From Meloidogyne chitwoodi (lineage: Eukaryota > Nematoda > Chromadorea > Rhabditida > Meloidogynidae), in NCBI GenBank assembly GCA_015183035.1, contig JACZZP010000017.1, positions 1 through 64,000 of the forward strand: a DNA stretch of 64,000 bases. Direction: 5' to 3'. Positions 37,126-49,138 of this stretch are shown here, one piece after another (positions within the stretch are counted from its first letter, which is position 1; every line of letters begins with the position of its first letter). The position numbers and the translations under genes are program-made. A model generated the notes under the pieces. The model ran no database searches, was not told the origin of the DNA, and saw nothing but the letters and a program-made list of their open reading frames with translations.

Positions 37126-38724
37126 ATGAATAAATCTGAAATAAAAGAGCATGCCAGATTTGGTATGTAACTAAAGTTTTCAATAAGAAATAAATAGAAT
37201 ATTTTTTATAAACCTGATTATAGTTTAAACAAAATATTTTAAAATATACTAGATACTGTACGTACTGTATATTCGTTAAGTGCGATACTTAGCTTCTGTT
37301 TAGGAATATTGTTGAATTTGCTTCTTGCTTGGCTAATTCTGACTAAAACGGTAAAAGCAATGCGCATGTATTCGAGACTTCTTCTTCACTCATGTCTTAT
37401 GGTGAGTTTAAGACTCAAATTATTTTTTTAAATAAAAATTTCAGGATGTTTTAATAGTTACAGTCAGTACACTTGTTCAACCCATTCCTGTAAAATTTTT
37501 AGGTTATTCTATTTATTTTTAAATAAAATTTTCAGATTGTGGATCATGGCTATCGCGCTCTTTTCCAAAATGGTATTTTCCGAAATTTGCCCCAACCTTA
37601 TGCTTATATGGTAAGAAATATTAATAAATGTTATTTATATTTTTAAAGTTAAATGTTTTGTGGATTCAACTTTTGCTTTTTTTCCTTGCTTCAACTACCG
37701 CGCAATTTATTTTTCGCTATTTTCTTTTATCAAAGTAATTAATATCTGATTATATGATAAAATTTATTCAGAGATGGTCATATCCCTCGCAATTTAATCT
37801 GGTTTATGGGTGTTATGGCTTTCTTTTTAAACTTATTTCACATCATTTTGCTCGCTTGGGCAGACTATCCACGCCCTTATTACTACGAAAAAATGGAAGA
37901 ATTGTCAAGTCTGGTCACTCAAGAGGCAGGGATAACTGATGTCAAATTTTCTTCATTTACATGGGCGGTTGGTTAAAACATTTTTTGGGAAAATTTTTAA
38001 ATGAAACGAATAAAATCATAATAAATGATTGTTTTTCCTTTAAATCAGCGTTCATTTCCTTGGCTAATGCATTGCATTATCATGGTGTTCCTTTTCTCCA
38101 CATGTTATGCAGTTATCACGGTAAAAAATTGACATTTCTCAATCTATTATATCCTCTCCGTTAAAAAGGTGTGTGTATTCAAAATTCGTTCCTTCGTGCG
38201 TGAGGCCTTCACAATTAATGTGAATATTGGAGAAAAGGATCAGTCGATGGAAAAACTTAAACTGGAACGATTACGTGATTATAATAATCAAATTACTTCT
38301 GCTCTGATTGTTCAAGTAGGATAAATTTGAATGTTAATATTAGTCTTTTCTTATATGTAGGCCATACTTCCCACGTTTGAAGTGCTAGCTATGAGCACTC
38401 AAATTCTTTTGCCGATTTTCTACCCAAGTGGTACTACAGTATTTATCATTGTTTACACTGTTGTACCGCTATATTTCGCACCGGTTTGTTTATTATCAAT
38501 TTTTAAATTTAATAATTTTGTTTTATAATTTAAATATTTTAAAGGTAATAAATCCCTTAGCTACCATCTTCTTAGTGAAACCTTATCGCCGAGCAGTCAT
38601 AAATAAATTTTTCAAAAGAAACAGCCTCAATGCAGCAGATACAACTATAAAAAATAACACAGGAATGCCAACAAATAATAATAAGCAACAAACATTTAAT
38701 AATACAGTTGCACCTATGAATTGA
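37126..38724 (+). CDS. 7TM chemoreceptor, Str/Srh/Srd superfamily
   Basis: About nine to ten short exons with GT-AG introns give roughly 350-370 residues. Exon 1 (MNKSEIKEHARF) is joined to a TM1 segment (SLSAILSFCLGILLNLLLAW). Further hydrophobic helices are visible at about 37450-37500, 37650-37730 and 37760-37860 (LIWFMGVMAFFLNLFHIILL), 38050-38125 and 38360-38480. The last exon begins VINPLATIFLVKPYRRAV, the NP...PYR signature that ends TM7 in nematode Str-superfamily receptors, followed by a polar Asn-rich tail. A G-protein-coupled receptor in chemosensory neurons is the family expectation. The exact family is not resolved. Confidence 0.8.
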
Positions 38725-39019
38725 ATTTGAAAAACAAAGTAGAAAAATTTATTTAAAATATTTTAAATAAATTTTTTGATTTTAGATTATTAAGCTGCCG
38801 GGGATGTAGATAATTAAATTAAAAATAGATGAAAAGGTGTATGCCTAAGAACTTTTTTTAGCAAAAGTAATAGTACCAACTTCTTTAGCTTCTTCTCTAA
38901 CCCGTTAGCTTAAAAAATTTTATTTTTTAATTAACAAATTAATCAAATGAATTAGCAGATTAAGTAGCATTCAGCATATATATTTGTACAATTTTTTAGA
39001 ATAAATGTACATACGTATT

Positions 39020-40676
39020 TTATAATATTTGCAATTCAGCATCTTCCGATAAGCCTCCAAATTGTTTTTTATACTGATTAAACATCTCCTTAAGTTTGAG
39101 GCAATATTCAGCATGAATAGTGTCTACCAACTCTTCGCTAGGATTATTATCCTTTTTCACTGGGATTGGTGCGCCAACTACGGAAAATTAAAAATTTAGA
39201 ATTTTTTGCTAAAATTTCTTCTTAATTTTTAGAATACTTTTAAAAGAGAAAAACATACCAACAGTTACCACCCTATTTCTGAAGGGAAGTAGTCCAATTG
39301 TAAGAAACCTTGGCAATTTGTGTATATAATTATCGGGTAAAAAGCTTGCCAAGAAATTTTGTCCATATGCAAAAGGAAATGCAACACTTGTCCAACGCTT
39401 TACAAAATTCTAATAACTTATTAATTTTGTAAAAATTAATTATTTTTAACCTGAAATTTTCTTGCTAAACTTAATTCTTTAGTACTAATTTGATGAAAAA
39501 GACTAGTCTCGCCAAAATGATAAATTGGAACCAAAGAAGCTCTAAAAATAACTAAAAATATCCTAATAATTAAATTATTATATTTAAATTAAAATAGTTT
39601 ATTTTTATCCTCATTCCAAGACTAATAAATAAAGGGGAATATTTTTTAAAAATTAACTTAAAAATTTATTAATCTTGGAATGAGGCAACTCTAAAAATAA
39701 CGAGTAAATATGCAACAAGAGATTACCCATGTTTAATGGCCAGTCGAACAAAACCCTAAAAAGATTATTAAAAAATTTAATTTCTTGTCAAATATATAAT
39801 ATTTATTAAATAGTTTTTATAAAAAATAATACTTACTTTTCTGTTTTTTAATATCAAATGATGAACTGATGGATAAGATTCTAGCGATTCAGCAGCACCA
39901 CCAGGGACTATTCCTACAACTTGTCCTTTCTCTGGTCTACTTAACACATAATCAAATGATTCTTGATTACAGCTTATAATTCCTGATTTTTTTAGAAAAT
40001 ATTTTTAAAAATAAAATTAAAAGTATCACCTAATGCCATAAACAGTTCTCTGCGTATCGGAAACCAGAAATTAACGTCTAATGTGGCACCATGAATTTTT
40101 AAACCAGGAAACAATTTATGAATGTTATGAGTATTAGTAGAGAATAGAAGCATGCTACTTGATCCAAGAATTCCATGGGGGTGTGCACTGAACATACTTA
40201 TGGTGATTTTGGCAAAAATTTTATTAAAAAAAAATTTTTTACCAAAAAATATAATTCTGTGTGGGAGGAATCTCCGCAGTTTTATGCAATTCAACTGGAA
40301 AGTATTCAGCCATATGCCTCCAAATAGGCCAATTCTTCACAAATTCACTAGTTCTTGAACCACGGCAAGGATTTTTATGGTCATAAATGTACCAAATGAG
40401 GTATAAACCGGCAAAAGGCCTTGAAAAATGGCAAAATATAATTATTTTAAAACTCATTTCATAATAAAAATTTTAATAAATTTTTATTTTTAATTTATCT
40501 AACCATAAAAGTGTGTAAAAGCTAAAAAGTAGAAGAATTGAAATAATACAAAATGGAGCAATAATTAGTGTCCAAAGACAAAAATGTACTGCTAACGTCT
40601 GCTTTAGTCGACTAAAAAAATAACTGTGAGGTGTATAAATATTTTCAGCTGATTTTGCTTTATTATTAGAAAACAT
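39020..40676 (-). CDS. DGAT2: diacylglycerol/monoacylglycerol acyltransferase, DGAT2 family
   Basis: Minus-strand gene from ATG at 40676 to stop at 39020; all exons join through GT-AG introns. An N-terminal membrane hairpin (LAVHFCLWTLIIAPFCIISI) is followed by WPIWRHMAEYFPVELHKT, the active-site motif SAHPHGILG (HPHG), VGIVPGGAAESL, RKGFVRLAIKHGASLVPIYH (split by an intron), PFRNRVVTVVGAPIPV and a C-terminal ...KEMFNQYKKQFGG. These are the conserved blocks of DGAT2/MOGAT enzymes, which acylate diacylglycerol or monoacylglycerol with acyl-CoA in the ER to make storage lipid. Nematodes carry several paralogues, so substrate preference is open. One intron carries a hairpin insertion (see 39609-39685). 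Confidence 0.92.
39609..39685. repeat. inverted repeat inside a DGAT2 intron
   Basis: Arms of about 20 bp (cctcattccaag... at 39609 and cttggaatgagg ending 39685) with a ~37 bp AT loop. The host intron is about 190 bp, several times the usual size, so this is probably a small foldback insertion. Confidence 0.75.
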
Positions 40677-41686
40677 TGTTAAATTACTGAATATAGGTAA
40701 GTAGTTTATTTAATTTAAAAAATATTAATCATTGATATTTTTATGTTTTTAATATAGATAATTTTTATTACATTGGTAAATAAGAAAATAATAAAAAATA
40801 AATAACATAATAATATTTATTTAAAAGAGTTTTTGATAATAATCTTATAAAGAATAAAATGACTAGGTATAGTTTATAGGTATATTTATTTACAATTAGG
40901 AGAAATGATCAGACATTTTTATTTTTGTTTATATTATTTGGAGTTAACAATTTTAGATTGATTATTAAAATTCTTATAGTTATAAATAGTTAAAAAATAT
41001 TAAAAATTCAAATAAAAATGAATTCTTCAAGTAAATTATAAAATAATAAGCTTAAAATGTTACGCAAACAACAAAATCAGAAACAAATTGATTGAATGTT
41101 GTTTTCGATGAAATAAATAAGCGAAAAACCTGGGCCAATTAAGTTTTATAAAAGGACATAAGACCTTTTTTATTTTTATCATTTGTGGCTAGAAATGATC
41201 GCGTAACCACTGCTGGCGCGACCTGTTTTTATGATTAAAAATGACGGGAATCAGAGAAATATTATCTTTCAATTGGAAATTGATATGTAGTTTTAAAGAT
41301 TTTTTGATAATAAAAAACTAATTTTGATATAAAAAATAAATCTTATAATTATTTTAGGTTTTATTTTTAATAAAAAGATTAAGTATTTATTATTATCACA
41401 ACAATATTGAAAAAAAAGTGAGTTTTGGGGCAATTTATACAACAGAGGGAAAAATACCCAGGGCTAAAATTTGAATTATAAGGTCAGAATAAACAACTTT
41501 TTATTTTATCAAATAAAATGAATCTCATTCTATTTACTTTATTTTAAAACTAAGTTTTAACTCAACAGAAAACTCAAAAATTTTGAAAAAAAAATTATCA
41601 AATAAGGCAAGAAGACGAGGATGGATCACTGGCCATCCAAGGACAATTCTAAAATATATATAATGAAATATTAATTTTTGTTAAAA
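40677..41686. other. no gene seen
   Basis: AT-rich 1 kb spacer upstream of DGAT2 and downstream of the channel gene; both neighbours are on the minus strand. Confidence 0.5.
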
Positions 41687-44600
41687 TTAAGTTACCAAAT
41701 TTTGTTGACCACAAGGATTATAACCAATATAGCAATACCAGTTGTGAAAAAAGAAAAGCAACATAGTTGCTGTCAAAAGTGAAATATAAAAAATTAAAGA
41801 AAATATCTCCATCCGTCTAATGGCTAATTGCCAATCCCTATCCAAATCATTTTGAGGGATTAAAGCTGAAATATCGTTGCGAATTGAGTTTAATGTTTCA
41901 ATTAGCCTGCTAAAACTCAAAGCCATTCCTTCTAAGAGATGTGTCTGTTGTATCTGAAAAAATGAAATCCAATCAGAAAAATAAAATTTAATTCTATATA
42001 ATAACCAAAATAAAAACGAATTCTAAAATGACAGCCAAAGTACTAAGTCATTAATTTTTCGGCATCCACTCGGGAACACCCTCACCAAAAAATATAAGTG
42101 AATAACGACAAAGGTAGAGTTTCAACTTATTTCTTTTTTATATAATTTTTTCTTAAAAATAATTCTATGTGTTGTATTCCTTAATAAAAATTTTTGTATA
42201 TACAAGTTGTATTAATTTTTCCCTCATAGTCTCGCCTTAAATATTTTCCTTACTCTTTTTCTCATCCTTCTAGTTTCTCTCTTTTTCACTTTCATCTTTA
42301 AAACAGTAAATATCCAGCAAAGAATTTAGTTAATCTTTAATTTAAATTCTAAAATAAATTGACTAACCAAAGGACTTTCTGCATGTAACAAACTGTGTCT
42401 TTTTCTTTGAGTTAATACTGATGCTGCTGGTGAGGGTGGTGGTGGAGGAATTAAAGAAGGCTGTTTAAGTTTGATTTCATCAGAAGGAATTGTATGCCTG
42501 TTCATTCTCATTTTTAATTTTTTCTTAGAATTGTATTTTCCTTCTTCTGTTGCCGCTTCCTCTACAGACGATTTGCGTTGTCTAGCATTAGAATCTCGAT
42601 CACAAGAAATTAATCGTAAAATGCTGAGTGCCACATTTTGAGTAGATGATATATTGCTGTTGGAAATAAATCCACTACTATGCCTTTGTTGAACATTTAG
42701 TAAACTTTGTCTATCATCTGTCGCTAATTGTTGGGAGGGAATAATTCCAGGTCCAACAAGTCCATTTAAACGGCCGTGTGGTGACGACGTCTGGAATTTA
42801 AAAGAATTTTTTAATGTTTCTTAAGGTGTAAATACAATTGTAGATTGTATCTGAGATGCTTCATTTTCAAAGGCATGCGCCCTTTTTCTTCGTGTCGAGA
42901 TGCCTCGAAAACTTTAAAAAATTTAATTGCTTTGGCAGATGGAGATATAATAACCTTAATTGATTTTTCTTCTGCTCAAATGTGATCAACCAACGTAGAT
43001 AGAAAGGTATCCGATTATGAATTCGTACATTACGTTCCATATAGACAAACATCTGTGAAATTATATTTAAATATATTTTAGATTTTTTGACTGTAAATTG
43101 TACGGTATATTTAATTTTATATAAAATTTAATTTTTAAAAACATACTGAAGTAGTAACAGTAGATAAGCTCACAATCACCAATAACATAAAATAGTAGAG
43201 ACCTTAATAATAATAAGTTAGCTAAGGTGTGCTACAATTTTTGACATATTCTTTTCAACAAACCGATTAGAGGAATTCCAGAAAATGATCCACGACCTTT
43301 ACGTTCTGACATACTAAATTTAGGCATATCCTGAACAATGGCTAACAAAATCCTATGAAAATATTTTTAGATAACAAAAGTCTATAGTTTTAAATATTCT
43401 TTCAAAACCTACATTGACATTGACATTAGCGTCATTATCCCTTGCCTGAATTTTGCATCTCTAAAAATAAAAAATTAATAAAACCACCTTTTTATAAATT
43501 CCATGCCTATTTTTTCCACTGGAACTAGGAGTATGAAAACCAACAACGGCGACAAAAGCTTAATAAAACGACAAAATTTTTTTTTAAATGAAAATTTAAA
43601 TGTGTTAATTAATTTTATATTTTATTACTTACTGATCATGGCACTAGGAATTACCAAATTGAATACCTAAAAATAAATAAAATTAAATAATCTTAATATA
43701 ATAATATCACGTAATAAAATCTTTGTCTAGAAACCACCAAATCAATGACCTAAAAAATTTTTAAAATTATTATTTTTTAAATTTATTAGCAAAAAATCAA
43801 CGTACAATCATTTCCCAAAAAAGGGGCGGATCCAAATAATCATATAAGAAACCGTCTGAAGTTATATGACTTTCTTTCTGAAAAGTAATATTAATTATTT
43901 TCAAGAAAATATAAAATTTACCAAATCTAATTGCCATTCTTGATTATCATAAAAATCAATTAGTGAAAGATTCTTTGAGTATAACTAATAATTTAAAAAA
44001 TTAAAATTATTTAAAAAATGTGTAAATACAGAATATTTAATTGAATCATTCGAATGTGCCCAAGAACCCAAAAGTAAAGTACACCGTTGTCTAATAAAAA
44101 ATATTTTTTATTTTGAAAAATAATTTTAAAATATTTTACATGTCAAAAGGAAAAAATTTGACGTCCATACTACACAAAGATTCTGTTGAAAATGGAATCC
44201 AGTAGCGAACATGCCCTGTATAGTTGACCCTAACATCATTGTTTGATTGTAATTTAACCTTTTTAATAATAAACTTTTTTTTTAATTTTTAATAAATTAC
44301 AGCATCGTTGAAATTAACAGAATAGTAGAGAGAAAACTCGGGAATCCAAATATCAGTTGATGCTTTAATTTTTAAGGATTAAAATATTTAAATTAGTAAT
44401 TGTTAAGCCTCAAATTACCTAGAAAAATTTCTGTTGCTCCTTCGTACGTATCCGGTTCCCACTGCAAAAACTCATCATTCCAATACTGAATAAAATTTGT
44501 TAATTTGTTTTTTTTTTAATTTTTAAAAAATATAACCAATTCAAAACTTCCAGAAAGAGAAATTGTATTCTTTACAGCATCAAGTTTGATTATTTGATAT

Positions 44601-45161
44601 AAAAAGACTAAAAAAACTATTTTTTAATTTTAAATTAAAATTTATATACCACTCATTGAGACAGTAATAATCTTGCTAGGATGCGTGACAGGTCGGGTGC
44701 CCTTGCGGTAATAACGAAGCAAATCGTCATGTAATCTATATGTGACTGGTATATCTTTTCGATGGAGAGAACTAAATTTATAAATTAATTTTAATTATTA
44801 AGCTGAAAAATTACCGAAAATTTTCAGGTAATAAATATTCAGAATGACCAAAAGCCTCCCTTCCATTTCTATTTTTACTAATTTTGCTTTCATCCTCTTC
44901 TGTTCGGTCATCTTCATCATCATTATCTTCTTCTTTATAATTTCTAAATTCTTTATCAAGTAATTCATAATAAAACGGTCTCCTTCTAGGTCTTCTTTCA
45001 TCAGACTTTAATTTTTCTGAAGAAAAATACTGAGAATTTTTTGAAGAAATTTTCAAGTCGTTGGAACCTTGCATAAAGTTAGGAAGAAAAATAAGTAAAA
45101 GGCACATGCAGAAAAAAACAGTTTGAAGAAAATTTTTGAAATAAGGATTAGGTAACAACAT
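41687..45161 (-). CDS. Cys-loop ligand-gated ion channel subunit
   Basis: Minus-strand multi-exon gene from ATG at 45161 to stop at 41687. A signal peptide (TVFFCMCLLLIFLPNFMQG) is followed by an unusual polar extension with a run of about 15 acidic residues (44895-44940) before the ligand-binding domain starts (DIPVTYRLHDDLLRYYRKG). The Cys-loop is intact: LCSMDVKFFPFDMQRCTLLL, 13 residues between the Cys. WEPDTYEG and IWIPEFSLYYS are binding-domain motifs. After TM1-TM3 (MPKFSMSERKGRGSFSGIPL between) comes a long cytoplasmic loop with a Pro-rich stretch (PSLIPPPPPSPAAS) and a final TM4 (IFSLIFYISLLTATMLLFFF). It is closest in style to nicotinic or orphan nematode LGC subunits; ligand and ion selectivity cannot be told. 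Confidence 0.88.
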
Positions 45162-45331
45162 TGAGCTTAAAAATATAATTTAATTTAATTTACTCAAATT
45201 TTATTACAGCGTTAAAATGGTATAGAGGTATTTATAAATTAAATAAATAAAAAAGACCCCAAATAAAAACCTCAAATTCAATAATAAATTCCCCTCAATA
45301 AATACCTCTTTAAATGTTTCATTAAATTTTT

Positions 45332-45993
45332 GGCACTACTAAGGATCGCATGGTTTTTCTGCGGATTTTTTTTGCGGACAAATTTTTATTCACATATATA
45401 TTTAAGTAGTGTGTGTTCCTATCTCTCTTTTCAATTCTATCTGATTTATATGTATATCTGGTCGCCTAGACCAAAAATACATTATCTTTGTAAATGACAA
45501 ATATTATAAAATATACAAGCCTATAAGTGTTACCTGTATTACTTGCTTGAAAGTAAGCTTAAAACGATTGAAAAATGTACCGACCAAAGCATGTTTTGTT
45601 TTTCTACATATTGTTTTTTTGCATCGCCAGAGTCCGTATTTCCTCTGATTTTCTTTACGCATATTTGAGATCCACAATCACATGTTCTTTTCTTGTGAAG
45701 CAAACCTAAACCAGTAAGCCATTCTTGAAATTCATCTTCTTGTAAGCTGATTTTGTTGTATAATTGTAATAAAGTAAAATTTTTAAGAGTTTGAATCATT
45801 TTATTAAATAATAATTAACAGAAATGTAAATGAAAAGGGCAAAACATTTTATATATATTTTAGTAACCCATGTACACCCTTATTTGCCTTAAGGCAAAAA
45901 ATCAAATAACACACACTACTTAAATATATATGTGAATAAAAATTTGTCCGCAAAAAAAATCCGCAGAAAAACCATGCGATCCTTAGTAGTGCC
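45332..45993. mobile_element. Merlin-like DNA transposon relic, 662 bp
   Basis: Long inverted termini (ggcactactaaggatcgcat... and its complement ending gtagtgcc), about 85 bp each, containing gcggattttttttgcggaca. Flanking 8 bp are aaattttt (45324-45331) and aaattttc (45994-46001), a near-perfect 8 bp target duplication. Inside, minus strand 45799-45539 encodes EFQEWLTGLGLLHKKRTCDC, resembling the N-terminal zinc-binding region of Merlin/IS1595-type transposases. No catalytic domain is present, so it is non-autonomous. Confidence 0.75.
45539..45799 (-). pseudogene. N-terminal remnant of a Merlin-type transposase
   Basis: 86 codons inside the 662 bp element. The GLLHKKRTCDCG segment parallels GLLHKTRVCRDGHEMKLY in the element at 61872-62319. 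It resembles the start of IS1595/ISXO2-like transposases, which continues into a DDE/DDN domain that is absent here. Confidence 0.6.
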
Positions 45994-46001
45994 AAATTTT
46001 C

Positions 46002-47098
46002 CCTTAAAAAACTGCTCATTATTAAACAGTTTATAACATCATTTGTTCGTTCATAGGGTAATTTTTCTATTTAATTTTTTTTTAATTTTCTTTTCAAAAT
46101 TTAAATGAGTTTTTCTTCCGTTTTAGTCCCTAGAGAATTTTTTAGCAAAAAATTTAAAAGAATTAAAAAATGTTGCCAATTATATCGCGTGGAATAAAAA
46201 TGAAATAATAAATAAATATTAATTATTATACCTATTTATTAAGTATTGTTATAAATTATTTTTTATTTAAATAATTTTTATTAAATATTTAAAAAATTAT
46301 TTTTCTTAAGCCTTTATATTCTTATCTCTCCGCGCGCCAATAAATAATTTGTAATTTTTCTAAAAAATTTCTATTATTCGGAATTAAATAAAATGATTTT
46401 AAAATTTTTTTAAAAGAAATGATGTCGGTTTAAATTATAATTTTATTCAGGCGCATTTGCCAAATTACTTGGAGGACTCCAACTTTATAGCTTCTTCCCT
46501 TAAAAAGAGGAGAAGATTATTTTGGACTACTATTTAGTAGTTTTTGGGTAATATTGAATTTCAAATATATATTTACGTTTATGAGAGAGTCTGAGTGTTT
46601 CTTTCCATGGTAATGCCTCAGAGTTTTTTTTACAAGAGCTCCTCTTGAACGATAAAAAACGATAGAAATAAATTTAAATTTTTATTAAAATTTAAATTTT
46701 ATGAAAAAATTAGTAAAATTGAAAACAATAAAGTAAGCTATAAATGATGTAAGAAAAATTTTTTTTAGTCTTTTTTCTGCACATTTTTATTTGTTTGTTG
46801 TTGTAGATTTAAAAACTTTGGGCGCCTCAAAACCCCTCAGGGACCATTTCAAAAAATGCACGATTTTGACTGATATTAAAAAAGAACGGTTTTTGTTAAA
46901 GAAAAAATAAATACTAAAATTAAGATTGTTTTTTAACATTTTTCTACTTTAATTTTAAAAATTAAAAGAAGTTAAAACTGAAATTTAAATCATAAAGCGG
47001 ACAAACAGCAAAGTCTTGAAAGATATAAATCTTAAAATAAATAATGAAAAATAATTAAGGCTTTATTAAACGAAAGAAAATGATATATATATATATTT
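46002..47098. other. no gene seen
   Basis: AT-rich spacer between two mobile elements; no coding content recognised. Confidence 0.5.
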
Positions 47099-47108
47099 AT
47101 TTAGTCAT

Positions 47109-48109
47109 AGAGTAGGACGAGACCGAGACTTTTGGGAAAACCCGATACCGAGATTGACCGAGACTGACAAAACCGAGATCGAGACCGATACCGAGACCCG
47201 AGACTAACCGAGACTTTCAAAAATATTAAAATCTACATTATTATCTATTTATTTTCAAAATATTATATCAATTTTATTAAATATGTATCTTTAGATCTTC
47301 TCCTTTATATTTAGGGTATATCAAGACCGGTTAATAATCTGTCCCTCCGGTTAACGGATTGTTAGAACAAATATACCGTAAGCGGTTATTGAAAATTATG
47401 GTTTACCACTGGTTAAAAAGCTTAATACTATGAATAAAAATAATTAAAAAATTAATTTTTTTTTGTCTTTTATTGCAGGTTCATTTATATCAGGAATGTC
47501 CTGGGTTGATGCGTGTATCGGATCGGATTTTCGTGAACTTATAAAGATTAAGGCTATATTCGCGCCGCAGGCGAAAATTTTAAAAAGTTATTGCACTCTA
47601 GTTGCCAAAAATTCACCACTTTTTGCGCCGCAGTCGAAAATTTAATTTAATTAATTAGTTACTAATATCTGTACATTATAAAGGAATCGAACCTCCATCC
47701 AGTTTAGAGTTATAGTCTAGCATTTTAACAACTAAACCACGCTTGAATTACTAGAAAAATTAAAATCTAGATAAATCTTCTTTCCATATTCTCTTCTCTC
47801 CTACAGGAGGGTTAAAGAAGTTAAATTTATTAATGCTATAGTTAAAGAGTGATGAGTGTATGTGTATAGAGAAAAAGAGTTAATGAAAAACGATTTGCCA
47901 ATAGTGAAAATTTAAACATTTTGCTGCAATAATAATAAAAAAAGTCAATCATTAGGGGTGTATATTTGGTCTCGGTCTCGGCGAGACTGAGCGTCGAGAC
48001 TCTCGGTCTCGGTACCGAGACCGAGACCGAGTAAAACCGAGACCGAGATTGGAAAATGGCCGAGACTCTCGGCTCGGTCTCGGCGAGACTCTCGGTCTCG
48101 GCCTACTCT
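47109..48109. mobile_element. (GAGACC)-rich long-TIR element, 1001 bp, perfect 10 bp target duplication
   Basis: Starts agagtagg.cgagaccgagac and ends with the complement, gtctcggcctactct. Both ends are arrays of degenerate gagaccgagac repeats over 100-150 bp. Flanked by identical atttagtcat at 47099-47108 and 48110-48119. A 10 bp duplication and long repetitive ends fit a Mutator-like or foldback class. The interior (47463-47645) has a 60-codon frame with no known domain, plus a tRNA-like stretch. Confidence 0.85.
47673..47742 (-). pseudogene. tRNA-like sequence (probable pseudogene)
   Basis: Reading the minus strand, a 70-base stretch has the tRNA landmarks in order: gcgtggt, D-arm tagttgttaaaatg, anticodon arm ctaga-ctataac-tctaa and T-arm ggaggttcgattcc. 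The anticodon would be ATA. The D-loop is short by a G, and acceptor and T stems rely on several G-U pairs with a mismatch, so it is probably not functional. It lies inside the 1 kb transposon. Confidence 0.5.
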
Positions 48110-48119
48110 ATTTAGTCAT

Positions 48120-49022
48120 TAAACATTGAATAAAGAATGTTTTATTTAGAAGAATATACACATTTTGGAAAATATTGCCTGAGGCTATTTTAAATGAAAA
48201 TTAAAGAATGATGAAAAATTGTAAAATAAAGAGGATAAGACTAAAAACTTAATATCATAATGAATTGAAGGGCTGGAGATGCAACTAAATTGGAGAAAAA
48301 ACCTTAGGACCAGAAAAGCCTCAGATTTCGGACTTCCGGAACATGTGCCAAACTCAAATAAATTTAGTTGATTAATTTTGTTATAAAATGTATTCATTCT
48401 TTATCTATTTTTATTCATTAAACATTTTTAGCTAATTATTTAGCGCAAAATTTAATTAATTTACTTATTCATAATTGCACCTGCGACACGCTATTGTAAA
48501 TAAAACGGACAAATTAAAAAGAAAAAAAGAACATAATAAGGAAGAGAAATATCCAGCTGCTAAGTCTGGTGAATATCGTGACCTTAATAAAAATAATATT
48601 AAATATTTTTACATTTTTTAATAAAAATGAATCAGAAATATTGAAAATTTTAATTAAGAAAATACAATTTCGGACTTTAAACAAAATTTTTAGTTAAAAT
48701 AAATAAAGTATAAAAAAATAAAAATTATAATAAAGCTACTCTATATTAAAGTAAATTATGCATAAATATCGTCCTTTAATATTGCTTAAAAAATAAATGA
48801 GAATGAGTGAATTTTTTGATGAAAATTTTGCATATCTTCTCATTTTTTACTACGGAAATTTAAAAAAAATTTTTTAAAAAGGTCTGATGGACTAAAACTT
48901 TTATCCTGTGAAAATGATTAAAGATTGACTTTTAATTCATAAAATAATTTTTTTTTAATTAAATTAATTAAACGATTATGCCAAAACTTGAGAAGATAAT
49001 CTACAAGTAATTGAGTAAAACG
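48120..49022. other. no gene seen
   Basis: AT-rich spacer between the 1001 bp element and its 106 bp relative. Confidence 0.5.
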
Positions 49023-49032
49023 GCTTTAAATT

Positions 49033-49138
49033 AGAGTTACACGAGACCGAGACTTTTGGGAAAACCGAGAACCGAGATTGGAAAATGGGCGAGACTCTCG
49101 GTCCGGTCTCGGCGAGACTCTCGGTCTCGTGTAACTCT
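49033..49138. mobile_element. 106 bp miniature of the (GAGACC)-rich element
   Basis: Inverted ends agagttacacgagaccgaga and its complement gtctcgtgtaactct around gaaaatgggcgagactctcgg, a segment also present in the 1001 bp element. The flanking 10 bp are gctttaaatt and actttaaata (8 of 10 identical), as expected for the same insertion mechanism. Confidence 0.75.

Noticed and set aside
47463..47645. 60-codon frame inside the 1001 bp element as a transposase
   Set aside because: No motif of any transposase; contains an internal duplication and is short.
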